From: a virus
Direction: 5' to 3' (one strand)
Length of the DNA stretch: 64,000 nucleotides
Virus record (IMG/VR): IMGVR_UViG_3300032770_000017
Coordinates: 16,208 to 80,207 of that record
A program made the position numbers and the translations under genes. The notes beneath the pieces are model-generated. The model was not told the DNA's origin. It did not search any database and saw only the letters and a list, made by a program, of their open reading frames with translations. Each line of letters begins with the position of its first letter. Position 1 is the first letter of the stretch. Of this stretch, positions 17,540 to 29,232 are shown piece by piece.

Positions 17540-20500
17540 CCGATCACGCGGCTGCGATCGCCGAATCGGCGGCGGTCCTGGAGCGGCTGGAGGCTGACGC
17601 CGAGCGGCTGGCAGGGGCCAGCCAATCTGAGGCGGCGGCCGCGGTGGCGCAGGTCGCCGCCCACTTCGCATGGTTCAATCACCCGGGCCGCTATGTCAGC
17701 CCGCGCCTAGAGGCTGTTCTGAGGGGCCTGTCGGGCTCGCTGGAGCCCGTTGGCAACGCCGTCGGCTCCCCGCCCCAGCGGGTCCTCCATGTCCTCACAC
17801 AGGCCTACAGCACGGGAGGGCACACCCGCTACGCCAGGCGGTGGGCCGAATGGGACACGGCCCATGCCCATGCCTTCGCCCTTACGAATCAGCGCGGCGG
17901 CGGCATCCCCGAGGGGCTCATGCGTTACGACGTGCGAAGCCTCGAGGGCCCGATGCTCACCCGGGCCGCTCGCCTGCGGCAGTTGGCCTCGCGCGCCGAT
18001 CTGGTCGTCTCCTTCGCCCATCCCTACGACGTGGTGCCGATGCTCGCCTTCGCCGCCTGGGAGGGCAGGCCGTCGGTGATCGTGGCTGACCATGTTGACC
18101 ATGCGTTCTGGCTCGGCGCCTCGATCGCGGACGTGGTGGCCTGCCATCGGGCCGAGGGGCGGCGGGTCGCCACCGAGCGGCGGGGCATCGAAGCCAGGCG
18201 CTGTGTGGACCTACCTATCCCCGCCGACGATTCACGCCCGTTTAGCCCGGCGGCTAAATCTGAGGCCAGGGCTGCCCTCGGGATCGCCGAGGACGCCAAG
18301 GTGCTGCTCACCGTTGGCGATGCCTACAAGTACCTCACCGACGGCCCCGGCATCGTGGAGGTGCTCGCGCCGGTGCTCGACGCGGACCCCGACGCTCTCC
18401 TCATTGCCGTGGGCCCGCAATCGGACGGCATGTGGGCGTCGCACCCGCAGGTGGTAGCCGTCGGGCGGGTGCCGTCGCTGGAGGGGTTCTGGGCGGCCGC
18501 GGACGTCTATCTCGACTCCTGGCCGTGCTCAGGGGCGACCTCGGCCATGGAGATGGCGGTGCGCGGTGTGCCGGTCGTGCAGTTCTGCCCCGACCCCGAA
18601 GCCGAACGGTTCTACTACCCCGACGAGATTGGACCGCCGTCGCGCTGCCACACCGTGGAGACCTACCGGGCCCGCATCGAAGCCCTGCTCGTCAACCCGT
18701 CGCTGCGGGCCGGGCTAGGCCGCCAGCTCGCCATTGCCGCTCGGGCGCGGCACGGCAAGAAGGGATGGCTCAAGGCTCTGGGCAAGGTCTACGCCGCTGC
18801 CATCTCGGTCGGCCCCGCGCCCATGCTGGCGGCCGTCCCCGAACCGTCACCCACAGACACCGCCGATGGGTTCCTCGTCGACCTCGACGCCGCCCTCAGC
18901 CGGTTCTCGGGCCTCGGGGGCGCCATCGCCGAGCACGGCCATCTCATCCCTGCCGGCACCCATTGGAATAGCGTCACGTCGGCCATGAGCGCATCGGTGG
19001 TCATCCCGGCGTGGAACGCCGCCGAGCAGACGCAGGCCTGCCTCGACTCGGTGCTCCCGACCTTGCGCGACGTGGACCGGGTGGTGGTGGTCGACAACGG
19101 CTCGACCGACACCACACCTCAGATGCTGCGCAACTATGGCTGGCCGGTGTCGGTGCTGACCAACCCCGAGAACCGGGGCTTCGCCGCGGCCAACAACCAG
19201 GGCGCCGACTTCACCGACAGCGACGTGGTCGTGTTCCTCAACTCCGACACGATCGTGCACGAGGGCTGGCTGGACGCTCTGTGCCTCCCATTCGCCGACG
19301 AGACGGTGGGTGCGGTGGGACCCCTCGGGACGAACGTGAGCGGCCCACAGGGCATCCTGGCGCCGAATTGGGAGGCCGTGCAGGTGGGAAGGCTGGTCGG
19401 GTTCTGCCTGGCCGTGCGGCGCTCGGCACTCGACGAGGTCAGCGGGTGGGACGAGGAGTTCACCGGCGGCTACGAGGATGACTGGCTCTGCCACCGCCTC
19501 AGCGCCCGCGGCTGGCGCCTGGTCATCACCTCACAGACCATCGTGGAGCACGTCGGGCACGCGTCCTTCGATGCCAACGAGGTGGACTGGTACGCCCGCC
19601 AGGAGTCCAACCGGCCGCTGTGGGAGGCCAGGCGCCACGAGGACATCGCCATGGTCGCCATCGTCCGCGACGAGGCGGCGGTCATCGAGCGCCTCCTGAC
19701 CTCGGCTGCCCAGGTGTGCGGGCGGGCGGTGGTGGTGGACACGGGCTCGGTGGACAAGACGCCAGAGATCGTGGAGAAGGTGTGCGCCGACCTGGGCCTG
19801 GCCCTAACGCTGGAGCACCGGCCGTGGACCGACTTCGCCACCAACCGCACCGAGGCCCTCCGCATCGGCCAGGAATCAGGCGCCGGCTGGTTGCTGTTGC
19901 TCGACGCTGAGCAGACGCTCGAGGTGACCGGGCCGCTGCCGAACCTGTGCGGGGACGCCTATCAGGTGGCGATGAGCGTGGGCGGCCTGTACTACACCAA
20001 CGCCAAGCTGGTCCGGGCCCGGCGCGGCTGGCAGTTCATCGGCGCCGCCCACGAGTACCTCCACACCCTCGACGGCGAGGCCTACCAGGCCCAGCCGCTC
20101 GGGCCGTGCCTGACCGTGGTCGACCATCTCGACTCCGGCGACCGGATGGCCAAGATCGCCCGCAACCGGGTGCTGCTCGAAGCCGACCTCGAACGGGACC
20201 CCGACAACCCGCGCACGGTGTTCTATCTGGGCGAGACCTACCGCGACCTCGGCGACCGGGAGGCGGCCAAGGCGATGTACAAGCGGCGGGCGCTGATGGA
20301 GGGCACGTTCGAGGAGGAGGGCTGGTACGCCCACTGGCAATGGGGCTCGCTTGTCAGCGAGGACGACCTGGACACCGCCTCGGTGATCCTCACCCACGCC
20401 TTCGAGCGCCGTCCGCACCGGGCCGAGCCGCTCTGGGACCTCGGGCGCCACTACCGGTTCGCCAAGCGCTACCAGGCCGCCTACATGGTCCTCTCCCACG

Positions 20501-20709
20501 CCATCACCCTGCCGCTGCCGCCGGACACCCTGTTCGTCCACGCCGCGGTCTACGACCACCTGATCGCCTTCGAGCTGGCCATCGCCGCCTGGTGGACGGG
20601 GCGCTATGCCGAGTCCGACGGCCGGAACCGGGAACTGCTGGCCCGGGACGCGCTGCCCTCCAACATTCGCGAGGCGGTCGAGCGGAACCTCGCCATCCCG
20701 CACCCCTAA
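17536..20709 (+). CDS. Three-domain glycosyltransferase with C-terminal TPR-like region
   Basis: 1057 residues from GTG at 17536 (overlap). Residues about 80-420 are a GT-B domain (RVLHVLTQAYSTGGHTRY; later EMAVRGVPVVQF). Residues about 485-690 are a GT2 domain (SVVIPAWNAAE, VVVVDNGSTD, VFLNSDTIVHEGW, GGYEDDWLCHRLSARGW). Residues about 703-830 are a second GT2-like domain (MVAIVRDEAAVIERL, VVVDTGSVDKT, LLLLDAEQTLE). Residues 870-1057 are helical and TPR-like, perhaps holding the acceptor. It could assemble a short oligosaccharide on one polypeptide. The longest gene in the window, it is coupled to the sugar-synthesis genes. Confidence 0.85.
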   Translation: MTDHAAAIAESAAVLERLEADAERLAGASQSEAAAAVAQVAAHFAWFNHPGRYVSPRLEAVLRGLSGSLEPVGNAVGSPPQRVLHVLTQAYSTGGHTRYARRWAEWDTAHAHAFALTNQRGGGIPEGLMRYDVRSLEGPMLTRAARLRQLASRADLVVSFAHPYDVVPMLAFAAWEGRPSVIVADHVDHAFWLGASIADVVACHRAEGRRVATERRGIEARRCVDLPIPADDSRPFSPAAKSEARAALGIAEDAKVLLTVGDAYKYLTDGPGIVEVLAPVLDADPDALLIAVGPQSDGMWASHPQVVAVGRVPSLEGFWAAADVYLDSWPCSGATSAMEMAVRGVPVVQFCPDPEAERFYYPDEIGPPSRCHTVETYRARIEALLVNPSLRAGLGRQLAIAARARHGKKGWLKALGKVYAAAISVGPAPMLAAVPEPSPTDTADGFLVDLDAALSRFSGLGGAIAEHGHLIPAGTHWNSVTSAMSASVVIPAWNAAEQTQACLDSVLPTLRDVDRVVVVDNGSTDTTPQMLRNYGWPVSVLTNPENRGFAAANNQGADFTDSDVVVFLNSDTIVHEGWLDALCLPFADETVGAVGPLGTNVSGPQGILAPNWEAVQVGRLVGFCLAVRRSALDEVSGWDEEFTGGYEDDWLCHRLSARGWRLVITSQTIVEHVGHASFDANEVDWYARQESNRPLWEARRHEDIAMVAIVRDEAAVIERLLTSAAQVCGRAVVVDTGSVDKTPEIVEKVCADLGLALTLEHRPWTDFATNRTEALRIGQESGAGWLLLLDAEQTLEVTGPLPNLCGDAYQVAMSVGGLYYTNAKLVRARRGWQFIGAAHEYLHTLDGEAYQAQPLGPCLTVVDHLDSGDRMAKIARNRVLLEADLERDPDNPRTVFYLGETYRDLGDREAAKAMYKRRALMEGTFEEEGWYAHWQWGSLVSEDDLDTASVILTHAFERRPHRAEPLWDLGRHYRFAKRYQAAYMVLSHAITLPLPPDTLFVHAAVYDHLIAFELAIAAWWTGRYAESDGRNRELLARDALPSNIREAVERNLAIPHP

Positions 20710-20775
20710 CCGTCTCCGGGCGCGTCCCGTGCCCTATCATCCCGACGATGGCCGACGGCGTAGGAGGCTGAACAG

Positions 20776-21435
20776 GTGCCCTCAAGTGCCAACTGGGTAA
20801 CGCACGCCTTCGACCAGGCCTTTTCCGGGAATATCAACTGGGCGTCCGACACGATCAAGATGGCCCTGTTCACCGCGAGCCCGGGCACCATTTCCTCGGT
20901 TACGCACTATTCGGACCTGGCCAACGAGGTGCCGAACGGCTCGGGCTACACCACGGGTGGTGCCACCCTCGGCACCAAGACCCACACGGTGACGGCGGCC
21001 AACTCGTTCGGCGTCTCCAACGGCAACTTCACCTCGGGCATCTGGATCGCTTCCACCGTGGCGGCCGTGGGCAACATCGTGCGCCCGATCACCACCAACG
21101 GGTACCTGTTCCTCTGCGTCGCCGTGACCTCCGACGACCAGACGGGCGGCTCGGAGCCGACGTGGCCGAGCGTGCAGGGCCAGACGGTGGTCGACAACCA
21201 CGTCACATGGTCCTGCCTCGGCGAGTCCATCACGATCTGGTCGAGCGCCTCGCCGACATGGTCCACAGCCACGTTCACGGCGACGAACTACGCGATCTAT
21301 GACGCGCAGAGCGGCACGGGGTCGACTGAGCCCGTGCTGGTCCTCGGCGCGCTGTCGCCCTCGCTCACCCCGGTCTCAGGGACCGCGACGGTGACTGCGC
21401 CGGCTTTGGGTTGGGCGTGGACGACGCCGAGCTGA
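20776..21435 (+). CDS. Tail/virion structural protein
   Basis: 219 residues; GTG at 20776 has TAGGAGG ten bases upstream. The N- and C-terminal parts (NWVTHAFDQAFSGNINWASD, IKMALFTASP, NYAIYDAQSGT, VLVLGALSPSLTP) follow a common small phage virion protein. Residues about 95-155 are an inserted segment (NIVRPITTNGYLFLCVAVT...W). No enzymatic motif is seen. It begins the run of fibre genes after the glycan cassette. The 66 bases before it hold a possible -10 (TATCAT) but no reading frame. Confidence 0.6.
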   Translation: MPSSANWVTHAFDQAFSGNINWASDTIKMALFTASPGTISSVTHYSDLANEVPNGSGYTTGGATLGTKTHTVTAANSFGVSNGNFTSGIWIASTVAAVGNIVRPITTNGYLFLCVAVTSDDQTGGSEPTWPSVQGQTVVDNHVTWSCLGESITIWSSASPTWSTATFTATNYAIYDAQSGTGSTEPVLVLGALSPSLTPVSGTATVTAPALGWAWTTPS

Positions 21436-21440
21436 GATGA

Positions 21441-23882
<2,442 letters not shown>

Positions 23883-23883
<1 letters not shown>

Positions 23884-24233
23884 TGCCCGCCACCTATGCC
23901 ATCGGCCAAGTGCTGCCTAATGGGGCCCGCGTCACGACCGACGAGGTCACGACTGCGCCCGACGGTTCCACGGTCGAGCACATCGTCGCCCACTACCCGA
24001 ACGGCGCATGGGACGAGGAGACGATCTTCACGCCCGGCCCGGGGACGCCCGAGGCGAACCGGCAGATGACTCATCAGCGCGTCCGTGACGGGCTCATTGA
24101 CCATGCCACCTATCTCGCCGATCCGGCGACGACGTTCGAGGCCCTCGTTGCGCAGGTGGAGGCGTTGACCCGCCAGGTCAACCGACTGGCCCGCATCGTC
24201 CTGAACGAGCACGACACCACCGCAGGTACCTGA
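23883..24233 (+). CDS. Small fibre-associated protein
   Basis: 116 residues; ATG at 23883 shares a base with the previous stop. GWDEET-like and NRQMTHQRVRDGLIDHATYL stretches, then a helical C-terminus (FEALVAQVEALTRQVNRLAR) resembling a coiled coil. It sits between a fibre and a peptidase-like gene and may be a fibre chaperone or attachment protein. No family is recognised. Confidence 0.55.
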
Positions 24234-24234
24234 G

Positions 24235-25743
24235 ATGGATCCGCGCGGCGTTGTCGGCCACGTCCTCCCGCAGCGCCAGGGTCCCGACCGGTTCGCGCTC
24301 AAGTATGCGCACGAATACCTGAGCACGCCACTGCCGACGCCGACCTATCCAATCGACATCACCAGCGGCCTAACCGCGTGGGGTGGGTTCGGCAACAGCG
24401 GAGAGATGCCACCGCAGTACCCCAACCCTGTCGGGGATTGCGTTGATGCGGCGAAGTACCACCTCTATATGTCAACGGCACTTGGCGCCGGGCAACCGCT
24501 GCCGGCCCTCACGACGCTGCAATGCATCACCGACTACTTCGCTCAGACAGGCGGCAAGGACACGGGCGTGCGGATCTCCGACTCGCTCCTGTGGTCCTAC
24601 AACCGCGGCGACATCCTCGCCTTTGCCCCCGTTGATTACACGAACCTCGCCGTGCGTGACGGGCTGTGCCAAGCGGGCTGGGGGATCATCCTCGGCATGT
24701 GGCTGCCCACGGCCAACAACGGCCAAGGCGGCGGCCATTGCGTGGTGCTCGCCAAGGTCGTCGCGCAAGGGGGCGACGAGTTCTTCATCACCTGGGGCGA
24801 CGTGGAGTCCTTCAAGGACGAGACGTACCTGTACACCATCGACGAGGCGTGGCTCGTCGTGACCCACGAGGAGCAGCTCGCCGCTTTTGAACCGGCGTTG
24901 TTGGCCGATATCACCGCCTTGGGAGGCACTGGCGGGCCGCCTCCACCGCCCCCGGTCTATCCGACCCCTATCGCAGGAGAGACCGTGCTCATTCAGACTG
25001 TCGGGACCCCTTTCGGTGGCACCCCGACCGCGGTTCAACAGGCGATCAATGTGCAGAACACCGGGGCCACCCTGCTCGCCTTCGTCTGCGGCAGCACCGC
25101 CACTTCGCCGATGGCATCGTCGGTCTCTGGAGCTGGGGCAACTTGGACGCGCCGGGGCTCGCGTTTTGACCACCCGGGCACCGTTGAGGTGTGGGAGGGG
25201 ACAGGCGCGGCGGCTGGGGTGCAGACGGTTACGGCTTCGCTCGTCGGTCCGATCGCCAACTGCGCGTTCATCGTGCAGGAATGGACCGGGACCGGGTCGA
25301 CCGCGCCGGACTCTGTTACCTACGGCTCTTCCTCCGCTCCTCCATCGGTGATCGTCAGCCCGCAGGCTGGGGATGGAGTGTCGGCGTTCATCTTCTGCGG
25401 CAATGGCATCATCAATGTTGCCGCACCCTTCACGGGCGAGATCACGCTCCCGATGGTGAACGTCTCATCCTGCGTTGCACCGGTTACTGGCGCACTAGCC
25501 GCGGCATGGGTGACAGGGGGAGGGGCGTGGAACGGGCTCGCGATCGCCCTGCCAGCCGGATCGGCTCCTCCTCCTCCTCCTCCATCACCACTGCCACCGC
25601 CTTCGCCGACCTCGTTCCTGGACCACATCAAGAGCGAACTGCAAGCGCTTGACGCCACATTGCAGGCGATCATCGCTGAGATCACCGCGCAGGACGCCGC
25701 CACGTTCGGTGGATCGTCCTACGGCGGCGGCGCGACGGGATGA
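24235..25743 (+). CDS. Papain-like peptidase-domain protein with C-terminal beta domain
   Basis: 502 residues. Residues 1-230 are homologous to the N-terminus of the protein at 42277 (ALKYAHEYLSTPLPTPTYP; DILAFAPVDY; EQLAAFEPALL). Conserved GDC (Cys69), GGHC (His168) and ITWG suggest a papain/C39-like Cys-His site. A Pro-rich hinge at about 238-245 leads to a jelly-roll-like domain (about 250-440), a second Pro-rich hinge, and a C-terminal helix. It lies among fibre genes, so it may be a virion-borne peptidase that digests cell-wall peptides or cuts fibre proteins. Activity is inferred. Confidence 0.6.
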   Translation: MDPRGVVGHVLPQRQGPDRFALKYAHEYLSTPLPTPTYPIDITSGLTAWGGFGNSGEMPPQYPNPVGDCVDAAKYHLYMSTALGAGQPLPALTTLQCITDYFAQTGGKDTGVRISDSLLWSYNRGDILAFAPVDYTNLAVRDGLCQAGWGIILGMWLPTANNGQGGGHCVVLAKVVAQGGDEFFITWGDVESFKDETYLYTIDEAWLVVTHEEQLAAFEPALLADITALGGTGGPPPPPPVYPTPIAGETVLIQTVGTPFGGTPTAVQQAINVQNTGATLLAFVCGSTATSPMASSVSGAGATWTRRGSRFDHPGTVEVWEGTGAAAGVQTVTASLVGPIANCAFIVQEWTGTGSTAPDSVTYGSSSAPPSVIVSPQAGDGVSAFIFCGNGIINVAAPFTGEITLPMVNVSSCVAPVTGALAAAWVTGGGAWNGLAIALPAGSAPPPPPPSPLPPPSPTSFLDHIKSELQALDATLQAIIAEITAQDAATFGGSSYGGGATG

Positions 25744-25744
25744 G

Positions 25745-26266
25745 ATGCGCGTCCTCGTTCCCTTCACTGCGCGCCATATAGAGACGATCGCGGGCGCGCC
25801 CGCCAACGCTGAGTGGGTGGATGTCTCCCGATCCTCCACCGCGTACTGGGAGACGTTGTGCGAGTTCTGGAATAGTGGCGATGACCTGCTGATCATTGAG
25901 CACGATGTGGTCTGTCGTCCTGATGTAATTGAGCAACTGGAGATGTGCCCTGAGCCGTGGTGCGCGTTCGGCTACAGCGATATGTGCCATCCCGAATGCA
26001 TGGAGGCATGGGCCAACGCGTTTGGCTGCACCCGGTTCCGTAAGGAATTGATGGCCGCCGCGCCCGACGCGGTGTCCTCTATCCCCGAGGGCTACGGCCG
26101 GGACTGGCACAACCTGTGCGACTACGTCTCGGGCATGCCTTGGCTGAACCCGGAGATGCGGCCCCAATGCCTGCGGGCGCGCGGCTTCTGGCACCACTGG
26201 CATTACCCGGCGGTCAGGCACCACAAGATGAGCCTTGAAAGCTACAAAGCCCTGATCGGCGGCTAG
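25745..26266 (+). CDS. Glycosyltransferase-like protein (GT-A type)
   Basis: 173 residues; ATG at 25745 sits two bases after the previous stop. LLIIEHDVVCRPDVIEQL (about residues 48-65) is the acidic nucleotide-sugar motif with EHD in place of DxD, followed by CPEPWCAFGY, LGC-like GCTRFRKELM, and a HHWHYPAVRHHKM C-terminus. Proteins of this shape are annotated as glycosyltransferases in other phages. It is separated from the main glycan cassette by the fibre genes, and could add the first or last sugar to them. Confidence 0.65.
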   Translation: MRVLVPFTARHIETIAGAPANAEWVDVSRSSTAYWETLCEFWNSGDDLLIIEHDVVCRPDVIEQLEMCPEPWCAFGYSDMCHPECMEAWANAFGCTRFRKELMAAAPDAVSSIPEGYGRDWHNLCDYVSGMPWLNPEMRPQCLRARGFWHHWHYPAVRHHKMSLESYKALIGG

Positions 26267-26270
26267 TGCA

Positions 26271-26798
26271 ATGAGCTTCGGCGGTGCGACCTATGGCGGC
26301 CTGGCCTATGCCGGAGGCCCGACCAGTGTCAACACGACGATCAAAGCCGCTGCTGCGGGCGCCATCGCCGCCGCTGTCTCCCCCGCCGTCCATGCCGATG
26401 CCACTGTTCTCGCCGCTTCGGCCGGTTGTCTTGCCGCCGCCCTTCCCGGTACCGCTTCGGTCACCGTCACCAGAGAGGCCGTCCCGGCCCAGGCCCTGGC
26501 TGCCGCTCTTCCCGGGCTCGGGCAGAACGAAAGTCTCTCCGAGGCCGTCCCCGCCGCCGCCCTGGCCGCGGCGTCCGGTGCCCTGCCCGAAGTCCTCCAA
26601 TGCGTCCTCCCGCCCACCCTCGTGCGCCTCGACGCACCCGATCCGACAGGGTTCTCGCCAGATGACATCGCGCCGGCCTTCACGATGCTGGACGCACCGG
26701 GCAAGGCATGTTTCGTTCCCGATCTGGTCGTGCCGACCGGGGTCCTGCTTGACGCCCCCGACCGGTCCTTTGTGGGGGCCAGTTGCGGCAAGGTCTAG
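26271..26798 (+). CDS. Ala-rich virion-associated protein, function unknown
   Basis: 175 residues; ATG at 26271. It opens with GGATYGGLAYAGG, then has repeats of Ala-rich blocks (AAALPGTAS, AAALPGLGQ, AAASGALPE) and three LDAPD/LDAPG units near the end. It resembles the small protein at 34786 in its AAAP repeats and may be a fibre or linker protein. No known domain. Confidence 0.5.
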   Translation: MSFGGATYGGLAYAGGPTSVNTTIKAAAAGAIAAAVSPAVHADATVLAASAGCLAAALPGTASVTVTREAVPAQALAAALPGLGQNESLSEAVPAAALAAASGALPEVLQCVLPPTLVRLDAPDPTGFSPDDIAPAFTMLDAPGKACFVPDLVVPTGVLLDAPDRSFVGASCGKV

Positions 26799-26801
26799 GC
26801 T
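26796..26801 (+). promoter_or_regulatory. Possible -10 (TAGGCT)
   Basis: TAGGCT overlaps the stop of the previous gene and is seven bases before GTG at 26809. It is a candidate leaderless promoter for the connector genes. Confidence 0.35.
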
Positions 26802-26808
26802 GAACGCG

Positions 26809-27156
26809 GTGACCATCGTCGAGACGCCGTTCGCCTGGCCGATGGGCCAGGGCGATACGTTGCCGGCCTTGACGGGCACCCTGATCGGCTCCAACGGCGT
26901 CGCCGTGGACCTGACCTATGCCATCTCGGTCGTCTTCAACATGGCCTCCCGGGACGGCCGCAAGGTGGTCACCGACGGCACCGTCACCGTGCTCGACGCC
27001 ATGGCGGGCCGGGTGGAGTACGCCTGGCAGGCGGGTGACACCGACATCGCGGGCGACTTCACCTACTCGTTCACGGCGACCTTCCCGAGCGGCACGCTGA
27101 CGTTCACCAACGCCGCGCCGAAGGGCATCGTGCGGATTTCGCCGAGGGTGCCATGA
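26809..27156 (+). CDS. Ig-like/BppU-type small virion protein
   Basis: 115 residues from GTG at 26809. A beta sandwich is suggested by GTLIGSNGVAVDLTYAISVV, VTVLDAMAGRVEYAWQAGDT and GDFTYSFTATFPSG. That order (polarization term, VxYxW-x-xGDT, then a final strand) matches the N-terminal domain of baseplate upper proteins and related Ig-like phage proteins. Its stop overlaps the head-tail adaptor start by four bases. Confidence 0.6.
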   Translation: MTIVETPFAWPMGQGDTLPALTGTLIGSNGVAVDLTYAISVVFNMASRDGRKVVTDGTVTVLDAMAGRVEYAWQAGDTDIAGDFTYSFTATFPSGTLTFTNAAPKGIVRISPRVP

Positions 27157-28001
27157 GCAACATGCAGGCAGAGGGCGTCATCCCCGCGAGCACTCACACT
27201 TTGCACCCCTATTGCTCGGAGAGCGACCTTCCTGCCGAGCGCATCAAGCGCATTACCGATGTCCCGCTCGGATGGCTGATCGCGGCGGCGACTGATTTGC
27301 TCTATGTGCTGACGCAGAGGAAATACCGCTCGGGCCGGTCCGTCGTGCGCCCCACGGCCCGCTTCCCTGCCAATCAGGGCTGGTGGTACAACTATCCGTG
27401 GTCGTCGATGAGCGGCTACGGCTCGGGCTGGGGCTATGCGGCGGGCTGGGCCTGGTCATCGGTGGGGCTCGGGTTCTGGCAGGGCCAGTCCAGTGACCTG
27501 TCCACCGTCGTACTGCAGGCGCCTGTTTTGGCTATTCACGAGGTGCTGCTGAACGGCCAGCCGCTGGCGCCGACCGATTACACGCTCTACAACCGCCGCG
27601 ACCTCGTTCTCACCATTGCCACCGAAAGCGGCGAAGGAACGGGCAATGCCTGGCCTTGGGAGCAGGTGCTGGCCATCCCGGCCACGCAGCCTGGCACGGC
27701 GCAGATCGATTACTCGTGGGGCATTGACCCGCCAGAGATCGGGCGTATGGCCTGCGCGGAACTGGCGATCCAATTGGGCCTCGCTTTCACGGGCGCGAAC
27801 GACTGCCGACTCCCGACGCGCGTGCTCACCGTTGCCACCGAGGGCGTCTCGGTCGCGGTCGGAGATGCCTTGACGTACATCCGCGAGAAGCTGACGGGCC
27901 TCCCGATTTGTGACATGTGGATCCAGGCTGAGAACCCGCAAAAGGCCCAACGTCGCTCGATGTTTGCTGGCCCCAACACGTACCTGAACCACACGGTATG
28001 A
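27153..28001 (+). CDS. Head-tail adaptor (connector) protein
   Basis: 282 residues. VVLQAPVLAIHEVLLNGQPL, DYTLYNRRDLVLTI, the GTAQIDYSWGIDPPEIGRMA strand-helix and the closing CRLPTRVLTVATEGVSVAVGD...IREKLTGLPICDMWI follow the actinophage head-tail adaptor. In this family the protein forms a ring under the portal. ATGA overlaps join it to neighbours on both sides. Confidence 0.7.
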   Translation: MSNMQAEGVIPASTHTLHPYCSESDLPAERIKRITDVPLGWLIAAATDLLYVLTQRKYRSGRSVVRPTARFPANQGWWYNYPWSSMSGYGSGWGYAAGWAWSSVGLGFWQGQSSDLSTVVLQAPVLAIHEVLLNGQPLAPTDYTLYNRRDLVLTIATESGEGTGNAWPWEQVLAIPATQPGTAQIDYSWGIDPPEIGRMACAELAIQLGLAFTGANDCRLPTRVLTVATEGVSVAVGDALTYIREKLTGLPICDMWIQAENPQKAQRRSMFAGPNTYLNHTV

Positions 28002-28603
28002 CCGTCGTCACACTGACGCCCTACGGGCCGTCGTGGCTCCAGCAGGCAGACCCCGACCAGTTCAACCTCACGGCCGAGGCGATCATGAACACCGCCGTCG
28101 CCGCCTTCCAGGCCTACGGCGCGTCCGACCCCGAGACAGGCGAGCGCATCGTCTACGCCCGCCAGATCATCGGCCATGGCAAGGTGCCGATCATCCCTGC
28201 CACCGACAACGGCGCCGGCTATCAGATCGTGCTCGGGCTCGATGACGTATCCCTCGGTGAGGCAGGCGCGGTGCAGTTCCGCTTTCCCCAGGGCTCGCCG
28301 GGCAAGTTCGGCTACGAGTTCGTCACCTACACCCTGGAGATCGCCCACCCATGGCCGATGGCGGCCGGGCAGGAACGCCTGCTCACCGACCCCGACATCA
28401 TCGACAAGTGGCGCCGTCCCCTTTGGTTTAACGGGAGATTGCTTTGGATGGCCCTCAAGGCCCTGGCCCTCGGCGGCGTCTCGCCTCCTGCCGCGCCCTT
28501 ACCCATCTCCAGCGACCAGTTGCATATCGGGCCGCTCAGCCCCGTCGGCCCCCGCGGTGGTACGGCAGGGTGGTCACTGCAAATCGCCGTGCAGCTCCAA
28601 TGA
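27998..28603 (+). CDS. Head-tail connector region protein
   Basis: 201 residues with ATGA overlaps at both ends. Blocks such as AIMNTAVAAFQAYGASDPET, RQIIGHGKVPIIPATD and QIVLGLDDVSLGEAGAVQFR are seen. No clear family is recognised. Its place between the adaptor and the neck protein makes a connector or stopper role likely. Confidence 0.5.
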   Translation: MTVVTLTPYGPSWLQQADPDQFNLTAEAIMNTAVAAFQAYGASDPETGERIVYARQIIGHGKVPIIPATDNGAGYQIVLGLDDVSLGEAGAVQFRFPQGSPGKFGYEFVTYTLEIAHPWPMAAGQERLLTDPDIIDKWRRPLWFNGRLLWMALKALALGGVSPPAAPLPISSDQLHIGPLSPVGPRGGTAGWSLQIAVQLQ

Positions 28604-28797
28604 GCGCGCCGCCTCAGGGCTTCGTGCGGGTGTTGCCCCGGGTCGGCCTGCCGGGGATGGTGGCGCTTCGGTGGGCCGACGTGCGTACCACCCACCCGCA
28701 GCTCCAGGACTGGATCGACTCGGGCCTCGTCACCACCACGGGCCTGCGGGGCGAGCCGCCGCCCGACGAGCTGCCCCGGCGCTGCTGCGGGCGATAG
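28600..28797 (+). CDS. Small connector-region protein
   Basis: 65 residues from the ATG of an ATGA overlap at 28600. It is rich in Pro and Arg and ends in CCGR. A small protein between stopper and neck genes is a usual feature of actinophage connector operons. No motif was seen. Confidence 0.5.
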   Translation: MSAPPQGFVRVLPRVGLPGMVALRWADVRTTHPQLQDWIDSGLVTTTGLRGEPPPDELPRRCCGR

Positions 28798-29232
28798 ATG
28801 GCGAACGTCAACGTCCGGTTCGTCGGTGTCCCGGCGCCGGTCCTGCGGGAGATCGTCAGCCTAGAACCCGGCTGGCGCACCATCGGCATGCGCATGTACG
28901 AGCGTGCGGTGGAGACGTGCCCGGAGTCCAAAGACCTCGAAGGCGACTATCAGGGCCCGCACCTGAAGGACACGCTGGTGGTCCACTTCGTCACTGGCAC
29001 CGATCCCCGAATCCTCATCGGCTCGGAGAAGAAGGGCCAGGTGCTCTCGTGGGTCACGGACGGCACGACGCCGCATGAGATCGTGCCCGTCAACGCCAGG
29101 GCTCTGCGCTGGACGGTCCCGGGTGGCACGGTGGTGTTCGCCCAGCATGTGAACCACCCCGGGACCAAGCCCAATCCGTTCCTGCTCGACGCCGTGCGGG
29201 CAATTGCCCAGGAGACGACAATCGCGGTCTAG
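28798..29232 (+). CDS. HK97 gp10-like neck / tail-completion protein
   Basis: 144 residues; ATG at 28798 follows the previous stop directly. GMRMYERAVETCPESKDLEG (A-x-x-x-x-P-x-x-x-G helix), WVTDGTTPHEIVPVNARALR and VNHPGTKPNPFLLDAVRAI match the HK97 gp10-like family. That family plugs or completes the head-tail junction. Its end overlaps the reverse-strand gene by four bases. Confidence 0.78.
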   Translation: MANVNVRFVGVPAPVLREIVSLEPGWRTIGMRMYERAVETCPESKDLEGDYQGPHLKDTLVVHFVTGTDPRILIGSEKKGQVLSWVTDGTTPHEIVPVNARALRWTVPGGTVVFAQHVNHPGTKPNPFLLDAVRAIAQETTIAV

